Shown piece by piece: positions 1 to 5,216 of a DNA stretch of 6,774 nt. Below the pieces are notes generated by a model. It worked only from the letters and a program-made list of their open reading frames with translations. It was not told the origin of the DNA and made no database searches. The position numbers and the translations under genes are program-made. How positions within the stretch are numbered: position 1 is the first letter of the stretch; every line of letters starts with the position of its first letter. Origin of the DNA: Acidobacteriota bacterium (GTDB lineage Bacteria; Acidobacteriota; Terriglobia; Acidiferrales; 2-02-FULL-67-57); contig JACPRL010000070.1 in the NCBI GenBank assembly GCA_016189965.1, positions 1-6,774 on the forward strand. Direction: 5' to 3'.

Positions 1-816
1 CTGCAACTCGGGGGACTTCTTCTGGCGGTGGGCGTCGCGCCGCACGCGATAGCAGAAGAGTTCCATCTGAAGGACGGAACGAAGATCCAGGGAAAGATTG
101 TGGGCTACGAAAAGGACGCGTTCCGGGTGGAGACCTCCTTCGGCTTCGCCATCATCTACAAGGACCGCATCGCGCGGATTGTCTTCGACGAGCCGGCGGC
201 GGCGGAAGCGGCTGCGCCCAAGGAGAAACCTGAGCAGACGACAAAGGAAGCCACAGGCGGTGAGACACGCTCGGCGCCCGAAGCGACGAGCCGCGCCAGC
301 CGGGTGGGGTCGCCGGCTCTCGCGGCGGCGCCGGCGCCGATCGTGGAGAACGTCACCGGGACGGAGTACGTCAACCACACCTACGGCTTCCGCTTGTTCA
401 AGCCGCCTACCTGGCGTTCCTATCCGCAGTTAGTGCGGTCGCAAACGCCGCTAGTGGCCGCTCTGGGAACGCCGGACGAGACGACCCTGCTGCTGATCGG
501 CCACGAGATCTCGCGCGGCGACGTGGCCGACTATGCCCGCGGCGACGAGCGCACGCTGCGACAGTTCTACAAGGACTACCGGCGCGTGAGCGAACGGGCG
601 ACGACGGTAGCGGGCTTCCCGGCCATTGAACGCCGCTTTACCGGCACGGCCGAGGAGCGCTTCTGGACCGGGCTGGCCATCTACGTGGCGCACGGGCAGC
701 ACTATTTCACCTTTCTCGGCTTGACCGCGGCGGGCGAGATGACCAGCCTGCAGGAAACCGTGCTGCGCAAGGTGACCAATAGTTTGGAATTCCTCCCCCG
801 GCAAGAATCGCCTTAG
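1..816 (+). CDS. Exported two-domain protein of unknown function, 5' end outside window
   Basis: The reading frame is open from base 1 and ends at TAG 814-816, giving 271 visible residues. A GTG at 28 could be called as start, but the upstream codons read LQLGGLLLAVGVAPHAIA, the hydrophobic core and AxA cleavage site of a signal peptide. I therefore treat the true start as lying before the window. After cleavage (visible residue 19, EEFHLKDG) comes a compact beta-rich segment to about residue 62, with a GTKIQGKI-VETSFGFAIIYKDRI-RIVF pattern like small Sm/SH3-like barrels. A low-complexity Ala/Glu/Pro linker covers about 63-115. A C-terminal domain of about 150 residues starts at YVNHTYGFRLFKPPTW and resembles PsbP/DUF1795-like envelope proteins. 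That family link comes from pattern only. No catalytic motif is seen. The product is probably periplasmic or lipid-anchored; the role is unknown. A terminator-like palindrome follows 34 bp after the stop. Confidence 0.8.
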   Translation: MQLGGLLLAVGVAPHAIAEEFHLKDGTKIQGKIVGYEKDAFRVETSFGFAIIYKDRIARIVFDEPAAAEAAAPKEKPEQTTKEATGGETRSAPEATSRASRVGSPALAAAPAPIVENVTGTEYVNHTYGFRLFKPPTWRSYPQLVRSQTPLVAALGTPDETTLLLIGHEISRGDVADYARGDERTLRQFYKDYRRVSERATTVAGFPAIERRFTGTAEERFWTGLAIYVAHGQHYFTFLGLTAAGEMTSLQETVLRKVTNSLEFLPRQESP

Positions 817-850
817 CAGCCATTGCACGGCTCATCTCGAGACTAACCGC

Positions 851-874
851 AGGGGCTAAAGCCCCTGGTTTTTT
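851..874 (+). terminator. Palindrome plus T-tract, candidate intrinsic terminator of the first gene
   Basis: AGGGGCT (851-857) and AGCCCCT (860-866) form a perfect 7-bp stem around AA. The sequence continues GG and then six T (869-874). It lies 34 bp after the plus-strand stop, so it could terminate that transcript. Two cautions apply. A two-base loop is too tight, so the real RNA loop would open to four or more bases. The same 18-mer type recurs at 2083-2100 where no plus-strand gene precedes it, so this may be a dispersed repeat that happens to act as a terminator. Confidence 0.55.
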
Positions 875-885
875 GATGGCCTTTC

Positions 886-905
886 GGCACGGCTGAAGCC
901 GTGCC
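886..905. repeat. Perfect short-loop palindrome
   Basis: GGCACGGCT (886-894), GA, AGCCGTGCC (897-905) form a perfect 9-bp stem with a two-base centre. It belongs to the CT-NN-AG palindrome family that recurs in this window at 851, 2078, 2115, 2156, 2203 and 6612. No coding potential is seen here. Confidence 0.75.
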
Positions 906-965
906 CTGACGAAAGCACTCGGTTTTCACACAGACTCTAAAGCCACCGGTTTTTGTCTGCTTGCC

Positions 966-1021
966 GTCAGGGCTCCCTTCGGCAAGCTCAGGGTCTCCGC
1001 TGCGCTCCGAGAAGCCCTGAC
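966..1021. repeat. Interrupted palindrome with 38-bp loop
   Basis: GTCAGGGCT (966-974) is perfectly inverted as AGCCCTGAC (1013-1021). The identical 9-bp arms occur at 2115-2134 with only AA between them. Here they are separated by 38 bp containing CCCTTCGGCAAGCTCAGGG, itself able to form a small hairpin (CCCT/AGGG). This looks like an expanded-loop relative of the same palindrome family. Confidence 0.7.
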
Positions 1022-1058
1022 CGCCTTACAGAACTTGCACAACAACCCCTAACAGGGA

Positions 1059-1198
1059 TGCTGAAAAAGTCGCACTTTGTCATTCCGAGCGGAGCGAGGA
1101 ATCTGCTTGTCCGTGGCAACGGGTTGAAGAAAAAGCAGATTCCTCACCGCCAGGGCAGGCAAGGGTTCGGAATGACATGGGCACAGGGTTTTTCAGCA
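1059..1198. repeat. MITE-like inverted repeat element, copy A (full element)
   Basis: The ends are a perfect 10-bp terminal inverted repeat, TGCTGAAAAA (1059-1068) and TTTTTCAGCA (1189-1198). Inside, TGTCATTCCG (1079-1088) faces CGGAATGACA (1168-1177), and AATCTGCTT (1100-1108) faces AAGCAGATT (1133-1141). Together they give a 140-bp element that can fold almost end to end. Each half is itself an imperfect hairpin: ATTCC 1082-1086 with GGAAT 1098-1102, and ATTCC 1139-1143 with GGAAT 1169-1173. There is no ORF of substance and no transposase. It sits 5 bp after the methyltransferase stop, so on the minus strand it forms that gene's 3' hairpin. I see no clear target-site duplication. Confidence 0.8.
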
Positions 1199-1203
1199 CG
1201 CTG

Positions 1204-1833
1204 CTAATCCGAGAGCGGGCCGCCGCCGAGCGCCACCAGCGTTTCCGCATAAAATGTCACGCGGCAGCCGATGATGCGGCTGCCCGGAAACAACCGCCGC
1301 ATCTCGCGCGCGCTCAGCAGCCGCAGGGTGGGATAGGGTTTCTTGCCCAGCGCGCGCACCAAGCGGTTCTGCCAGGGCAGGGGGAGAAACTGCACGAAGG
1401 GCAGATGGTAGTGCGGCTCGACTGGGAACCACAGGTTCGGCGTGGTGATGAACCAGGCGCGGCCGACGCGCTGGACTTCCTCGGCGAAGCGCTGCTGCGC
1501 CTCCCACCCGGGAAGATGCTCGAGGACGGCGTTGGAGTAGACGATGTCGAAGGACTGGTCGGCAAAGGGGAGCGCGCAACCGTCGAAGACCACCGCGTGC
1601 ACGTTGGGGAAGCTGCGGGCATAGTCCACCACGTCGCGGTGGGAGAGGCCGCCGCCGACGATGCGCTCGGCGTGGGCGTAGAAACTTTCGAACTGCTCCG
1701 CCAGCCCGATGGTTTGCCCGCTGGCGCCGATGTTGAGAATCTGCGCGTCGGGCGCGGGATGGAGAAACTGCTCGAACAGCCGGTACTTTTTCTCGCGCGA
1801 CTTCCGGTGCAGGTAGGCAAAGAGCGAATTCAT
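1204..1833 (-). CDS. Class I SAM-dependent methyltransferase
   Basis: A 209-residue protein with the Rossmann-type methyltransferase core (Methyltransf_11-like). Motif I is ILNIGASG at residues 32-39. The post-motif region VVFDGCALPFADQSFDIVYS (81-100) followed by NAVLEHL is the classic core of small-molecule, sugar and lipid methyltransferases. A later TPNLWFPVEPHYHLPF stretch (131-146) recurs in a bacterial subfamily I associate with envelope or exopolysaccharide loci; the substrate is unknown. The frame stays open upstream to 2022, but that extension translates repeat copy B and intergenic DNA. I chose ATG 1831-1833, which starts MNSLFAYLHRKSREKKYRLF. No Shine-Dalgarno sequence is evident in the roughly 25 nt before it, so translation may be weak or leaderless. 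The gene is bounded by repeat copies A and B. Confidence 0.88.
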   Translation of the reverse strand: MNSLFAYLHRKSREKKYRLFEQFLHPAPDAQILNIGASGQTIGLAEQFESFYAHAERIVGGGLSHRDVVDYARSFPNVHAVVFDGCALPFADQSFDIVYSNAVLEHLPGWEAQQRFAEEVQRVGRAWFITTPNLWFPVEPHYHLPFVQFLPLPWQNRLVRALGKKPYPTLRLLSAREMRRLFPGSRIIGCRVTFYAETLVALGGGPLSD

Positions 1834-1908
1834 AAGGAAGCGTGAGCTTACAGAAAGACAGTGGGGGCGAGCAACAAGAGACGAGGGTCGCACACGTGGG
1901 AGCAGGTT

Positions 1909-1959
1909 AAGCAAAAGCAGATCCCTCGCCGCCAAGGCAGGCAAGGGCTCGGGATGACA
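1909..1959. repeat. Half-element of the same repeat family, copy B
   Basis: The segment from AAGCAGAT (1914-1921) to GGGATGACA (1951-1959) matches the right half of copy A at about 40 of 47 positions, in the same orientation. ATCCC (1921-1925) pairs with GGGAT (1951-1955). Copies A and C have ATTCC/GGAAT here, so both sides of the pair changed together. The left half and the terminal inverted repeat are absent. It lies about 75 bp upstream of the methyltransferase start. Confidence 0.75.
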
Positions 1960-2054
1960 CCTTGTGTTTGGGACTTTGTGGCTAGAAGCGGTTGCAAAAC
2001 TACGGGAGGCGGGGACACCCAAACAGGGTTTCCCCGCACCCCTTCCACGGTGGC

Positions 2055-2066
2055 GCTGCGCGCAGC
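2055..2066. repeat. Perfect 12-bp self-complementary palindrome
   Basis: GCTGCG (2055-2060) is followed directly by CGCAGC (2061-2066), with no spacer. It lies just before the palindrome cluster in the tldE-methyltransferase gap. It could be a protein-binding site or simply part of the repeat cluster; nothing decides between these. Confidence 0.4.
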
Positions 2067-2077
2067 TTTCTTTCGGC

Positions 2078-2100
2078 GGGGCTAAAGCCCCTAGTTTTTT
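2078..2100 (+). repeat. Palindrome with T-tract, second copy of the 851 type
   Basis: GGGGCT (2078-2083), AA, AGCCCC (2086-2091), then TAG and six T (2095-2100). From 2083 to 2100 it is identical to 857-874 except one base (A for G at 2093). It looks like an intrinsic terminator on the plus strand, yet no plus-strand gene lies upstream. That favours a dispersed repeat over a dedicated terminator. Confidence 0.65.
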
Positions 2101-2114
2101 GGGGGCGTTCTTAT

Positions 2115-2134
2115 GTCAGGGCTAAAGCCCTGAC
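2115..2134. repeat. Perfect short-loop palindrome
   Basis: GTCAGGGCT (2115-2123), AA, AGCCCTGAC (2126-2134): a 9-bp perfect stem whose arms are identical to those at 966-974 and 1013-1021. It is part of the cluster between tldE and the methyltransferase gene. Confidence 0.75.
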
Positions 2135-2155
2135 CCCATGAACGAAGCGGGCGGT

Positions 2156-2220
2156 GGAACCCTGAAGGGTTCCGCTACATCGCGTGTCGCTCCCGCCGTA
2201 GCGGAAGGCTTCAGCCTTCC
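2156..2220. repeat. Compound cruciform downstream of tldE
   Basis: Two hairpins are joined by a third stem. GGAACCCT (2156-2163)/AGGGTTCC (2166-2173) has a GA centre. GGAAGGCT (2203-2210)/AGCCTTCC (2213-2220) has a TC centre on this strand. TTCCGCTAC (2170-2178) pairs perfectly with GTAGCGGAA (2198-2206). The third stem shares bases with the other two, so the folds compete or form a branched cruciform. On the minus strand the first hairpin begins 26 nt after the tldE stop, so it may protect or end the tldDE mRNA. There is no T-tract, so it is not a textbook terminator. Confidence 0.65.
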
Positions 2221-2246
2221 AGGCAAACTTGGGAGGCAGAGTGGGC

Positions 2247-3575
2247 TTAGTATTTCGTGACTTCGGTGAAGTGGAAGTTGGCGACGCGCATCGGTGGGAT
2301 GACCATCTCGAAGGACTCCTCGCCGGCGGCGCGCACGGCGGGGCCGAGAAGCTCGACCTGGTTGAGCATCTCCTTGAGGCTCTGGTTGAAGCGCAGGTTG
2401 CGCACGGCGTGGTGCACGCGGCCGTTCTCGACCAGGAAGGTGCCGTCGCGGGTCATGCCGGTGAGAATTTTTTCGTAGGGGTCGACCTCGCGGATGTACC
2501 ACAGGCGGGTGACGAGGATGCCGCGCTCGGTGGTGCGAATCATTTCATCGAGCGAAGTGTCGCCGCCGGCGAAGACCAAGTTGAGCGGCGCTTCGCCGTA
2601 TTCGTTGGGGAGGAGCAGGCCGTGGCCGGTGGGCAGAGCGTTCATCTTGCGGGCGGTGTGGCGGGCGTAGACCAGGTTGCAGAGGTCGCCGTGGTCCACG
2701 AGCTGGACAGCCTGGCGGGGGATGCCTTCGCCGTCCCAGGGGGCACCGGACTGCAAGGGGTGATAGACGTCGTCATAGATGGAGATGTTGTCGCCGAAAA
2801 CTTTCTGGCCCATTCGGTTGGTGAAGCAACTGCGTTTGTCGAGCACGGCGGTGGCGGCGAAGTCGTAGAAGAGGAAACCGACGAGGTCGAGCACGGCGGC
2901 GGGTTCGAGGATGACGGTGTAGCGGCCCGGGGGGATTTCGCGGGGCTCGCGGTTGGCGAGGGCTTTTTCGCAGGCGCGGGCGGCCAGCGCTTCGACATCG
3001 AGGTGGGCGGCGCGGGTGAAGTTGCCCTTGGCCCAGCCCGAGCCGCCGTTGAGGAAAGTAACCGAGAATTCGCCGCGGGTTTCCGTGTGGAAGGCAAAGA
3101 GGCCGCGGGAGTTGAGGAGCGCCTGCGTGACGGCGGTGTTGGAGAAAATGCCGGCGGCCACGAGGCCGCTCTCGTCGGCTCGCTTCACCACGCGCGCGAC
3201 GGCCTCGGCGCGAGTGTCCGGCGTGAGGCCGGCGGTCTGCTCGCAGAAGCGCTCGACGGGAAAGTAGGACTGCGGCTCGGGCAGCGGCAGCAGGTCGGGG
3301 TTGCGCGGCTGCAGGCGGGCGGAGGCCAGGGCGCGTTCGGCGGCGCGGCGGAGGGAGGCTTCGTCGGTCTTGTTCGTGGTCGCCCGCGCGGTGCGGCCCT
3401 CGACGAGGGCGCGGACGGAGACGTGCAGCGCTTCTTCGGCCACGTTCTGGTGGATGGTGTTGTTGGCGAAGCGGGTGAGGGCGGAGCGGGTGGCTTCGAG
3501 GAAGACTTCGGTTTCCTCGCCGCCGAAGCGGCGGACGGTGTCGAAGATTTCCCGGCAGCGCGCCTCACTGAGCAT
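2247..3575 (-). CDS. tldE: TldE/PmbA subunit of the TldD-TldE metalloprotease
   Basis: A 442-residue protein, close to the usual length of about 450. It is the non-catalytic partner that, in the E. coli system, forms a heterodimer with TldD and helps degrade unfolded or modified peptides such as microcin B17 and the CcdA antitoxin. At the position where TldD has its zinc HExxxH motif, this chain has VILEPAAVLDLV (about 221-232), as expected for TldE. Family-typical stretches follow: DGEGIPRQ (281-288), ALPTGHG (313-319) and a glycine-rich AGGDTSLDEMI (336-346). The C-terminal third (about 351-442) holds GILVTRLWY and FLVENGRV. The ATG at 3573-3575 lies inside the end of tldD, with GGGAG (3582-3586) 6 nt upstream. 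The 11-nt overlap points to coupled translation. No signal peptide, so cytoplasmic. Called with high confidence from motif order and pairing with tldD. Confidence 0.92.
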   Translation of the reverse strand: MLSEARCREIFDTVRRFGGEETEVFLEATRSALTRFANNTIHQNVAEEALHVSVRALVEGRTARATTNKTDEASLRRAAERALASARLQPRNPDLLPLPEPQSYFPVERFCEQTAGLTPDTRAEAVARVVKRADESGLVAAGIFSNTAVTQALLNSRGLFAFHTETRGEFSVTFLNGGSGWAKGNFTRAAHLDVEALAARACEKALANREPREIPPGRYTVILEPAAVLDLVGFLFYDFAATAVLDKRSCFTNRMGQKVFGDNISIYDDVYHPLQSGAPWDGEGIPRQAVQLVDHGDLCNLVYARHTARKMNALPTGHGLLLPNEYGEAPLNLVFAGGDTSLDEMIRTTERGILVTRLWYIREVDPYEKILTGMTRDGTFLVENGRVHHAVRNLRFNQSLKEMLNQVELLGPAVRAAGEESFEMVIPPMRVANFHFTEVTKY

Positions 3576-5022
3576 AGGCGACTCCCACCAGCACGTTGCG
3601 GAAGCGCGCGGGAGCGGCGCCGTGGCCGGTGCCCATGGTCTGCATGGGCTGGCCCTTGCCGCAATTGGGCGTGCCCCAGAGCGTCCAGTGGCGGCGGCCG
3701 CAGATGGCGTCGCAGGAGTTCCAGAACTCGGTGGTGATGCCGCTGTAGGAGGGGTTCTTCAGCATGCGAGTCTTCTTGCCGGCTTTGATCTCCCAGGCGA
3801 TTTCGGTGCCGAACTGGAAGTGGTAGCGGCGGTCGTCAATGCTCCAACTGCGGTTGGTCTCGAAGTAGAGGGCATCGTCGGTGTCGGCGAGGAGGGCGTC
3901 GAGCGACCAGGTGCCGGGGAGCAGGCTGACGTTGGTCATGCGGATGAGGGGAATGCGGTTCCAGCTTTCGGCGCGCATGGTGCCGCCGGAGCGCGGCAGG
4001 CCGATGACCGGTGCGGTTTCGCGGGAGCTCAAGTAGCCGACGAAGCGGCCGTCCTTGATGATGTCAATGCACTGGGCGGGGACGCCTTCATCGTCATAGC
4101 CGAAGGTGCCGAGGCCGGGGCCGTGCTCGAGCCGCGCGTCGGCGACGACGTTGACGATGTCGGAGCCGTACTTGAGTTGCCCCAGTTGGTCGAGGGTGAG
4201 GAAGCTCATGCCGGCGAAGTTGGCTTCGGTGCCCAGGACGCGGTCGAGCTCGATGGGATGGCCGATGGATTCGTGGATTTGCAGGGCGAGCTGGGAGCTG
4301 CCGAGGATGATGGTGCGGCGGCCCTGCGGGCACTGCTCGGCCTGGTGCAGGGCGACGGCCTCTTCGGCGATGCGGCCGGCGTTCTCGACCAGTTGCAGGC
4401 CTTCGATGAGCTCGTAGCCGGCGCAGGCGTGCTGGCCGCCGAAGGAGTTGGGGTAGCTGCACTTCTGGATTTCGCCCTCGGCAAAGGAGGTGGCGACGAG
4501 GCCCGCGCCGGAGCTGAGGCGGGTCTGGCGAATCTCGCTGCCCTGCGTGCTCAAGAAAAGCTGCTCCTGGCGCGCGAAGGCCATCGAGCCTTCGGCCAGC
4601 GTGACGCCCGCGACGCGGCGCATCTCCTGGTCGGCGCGGAGGAGGAGGTCAACCAGAGCGTCGAGCGGGACATCGAAGGGGTCCTTTTCGATGGGGGTTT
4701 TCCAGACCGCGGTGATTTTCTGCTCGGGGGCGAGGACGACGTCTTTCTTTTTGACGCGGGCGCTGGCGCGGGCGATGGCGACGGCGCGGGCGGCGGTCTC
4801 GGAGATTTGCTCGCGGGTCAGTTGGTCGGTGGCGGCGAAGCCCCAGGCGCCGTCGGCGATGACCCGGATGCCGAGGCCGAGCGATTCGCTTTCAGAGACC
4901 GTGCCGACGGTGCCGTTCTTGGTGGAGAGGTTGCGGGAGCGGGCGTCGAGGAGGCGCACGTCGGCGTAGGTGGCGCCGCGGGCCACGGCGGTGTCAAGCG
5001 CCCAGGAGGCCCAGTCACGCAT
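3565..5022 (-). CDS. tldD: TldD zinc metalloprotease subunit
   Basis: A 485-residue protein of the TldD/PmbA (U62/M103) family. The catalytic zinc motif HESIGH is at residues 250-255, in LQIHESIGHPIELDRVLGT. A conserved cysteine in TPNCGKGQP (Cys454) fits the third zinc ligand known from TldD. Other family landmarks are the N-terminal SESESLGLGIRVI (43-55), FGYDDEGVPAQ (307-317), GYLSSRETA (329-337) and the C-terminal GTGHGAAPARFRNVLVG (464-480). TldD acts with TldE in the cytoplasm on unfolded or thiazole/oxazole-modified peptides and also cleaves tags from some peptide-derived cofactors; the local substrate cannot be told. ATG 5020-5022 has AAAGGTAG (5029-5036) 6 nt upstream, and upstream sequence is repeat DNA. 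It is the first gene of the tldDE pair; ahcY lies 194 bp upstream on the same strand, separated by repeat copy C. Confidence 0.95.
   Translation of the reverse strand: MRDWASWALDTAVARGATYADVRLLDARSRNLSTKNGTVGTVSESESLGLGIRVIADGAWGFAATDQLTREQISETAARAVAIARASARVKKKDVVLAPEQKITAVWKTPIEKDPFDVPLDALVDLLLRADQEMRRVAGVTLAEGSMAFARQEQLFLSTQGSEIRQTRLSSGAGLVATSFAEGEIQKCSYPNSFGGQHACAGYELIEGLQLVENAGRIAEEAVALHQAEQCPQGRRTIILGSSQLALQIHESIGHPIELDRVLGTEANFAGMSFLTLDQLGQLKYGSDIVNVVADARLEHGPGLGTFGYDDEGVPAQCIDIIKDGRFVGYLSSRETAPVIGLPRSGGTMRAESWNRIPLIRMTNVSLLPGTWSLDALLADTDDALYFETNRSWSIDDRRYHFQFGTEIAWEIKAGKKTRMLKNPSYSGITTEFWNSCDAICGRRHWTLWGTPNCGKGQPMQTMGTGHGAAPARFRNVLVGVAYAQ
3581..3586 (-). promoter_or_regulatory. Ribosome binding site of tldE inside tldD
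   Basis: On the minus strand GGGAGT lies 6 nt upstream of the tldE ATG, within the last codons of tldD. It supports the ATG at 3575 and independent or coupled re-initiation on the overlapping message. Confidence 0.6.
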
Positions 5023-5028
5023 CAGAAA

Positions 5029-5036
5029 CTACCTTT
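5029..5036 (-). promoter_or_regulatory. Ribosome binding site of tldD
   Basis: Minus-strand AAAGGTAG is 6 nt from the ATG at 5022. It lies at the edge of the composite repeat and fixes the tldD start. Confidence 0.5.
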
Positions 5037-5040
5037 GAAA

Positions 5041-5180
5041 CCACAGATGAACACAGATGAACACAGAAGCCACAAAGACACGAAGGCACGAAGAGCACGA
5101 AAAGCAGATTCCTCGCCGCCAAGGGCACGCAAGGGCTCGGAATGACAGATCTTCCTTCGTGTCTTTGTGACTTTGTGGCT
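5041..5180. repeat. Composite intergenic repeat with copy C inside
   Basis: Three layers are visible. First, a tandem decamer unit runs CCACAGATGA (5041-5050), ACACAGATGA (5051-5060), then a decayed third unit; this matches the widespread 'CACAGATGAACACAG' intergenic repeat type known from many bacterial genomes. Second, CACAAAGACACGAAGG (5071-5086) is perfectly inverted at 5154-5169, with AGCCACAAAG (5068-5077) also inverted at 5171-5180. Third, between these arms AAAGCAGATT to GGAATGACA (5101-5147) is a half-element of the copy A family, with ATTCC (5108-5112) facing GGAAT (5139-5143). It fills most of the 194-bp ahcY-tldD gap, so any ahcY-tldD cotranscript would carry a large hairpin. No ORF is credible here. 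Confidence 0.75.
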
Positions 5181-5216
5181 AATGGTTCGTGAGGACACGC
5201 AAACAAACCACAGGTA

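Noticed and set aside
953..1207. 84-residue plus-strand frame
   Set aside because: It translates palindromes and repeat copy A; the FVIPSGARNL stretch is the familiar spurious translation of this repeat type.
1177..1845. 222-residue plus-strand frame opposite the methyltransferase
   Set aside because: Antisense shadow; the minus strand carries the clear SAM-binding motifs.
1834..2022. N-terminal extension of the methyltransferase up to 2022
   Set aside because: The extra 63 residues come from repeat copy B and intergenic DNA, and the methyltransferase fold starts after ATG 1833.
1861..2085. 74-residue plus-strand frame
   Set aside because: It lies in repeat copy B and flanking intergenic DNA and shows no domain.
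2078..2100. Functional plus-strand terminator
   Set aside because: No plus-strand gene precedes it, and a near-identical unit occurs at 857-874, so a repeat is the better reading.
2229..3737. 502-residue open frame on the plus strand opposite tldE
   Set aside because: Antisense shadow created by codon bias of tldE, with low-complexity Gly/Val/Glu/Ala content and no family resemblance, while the minus strand encodes a clear TldE.
3301..5145. 614-residue open frame on the plus strand opposite tldD
   Set aside because: It is the antisense shadow of tldD in GC-rich DNA. Composition is Gly/Ala/Val/Glu repetitive, no domain is recognisable, and its C-terminus translates the intergenic repeat.
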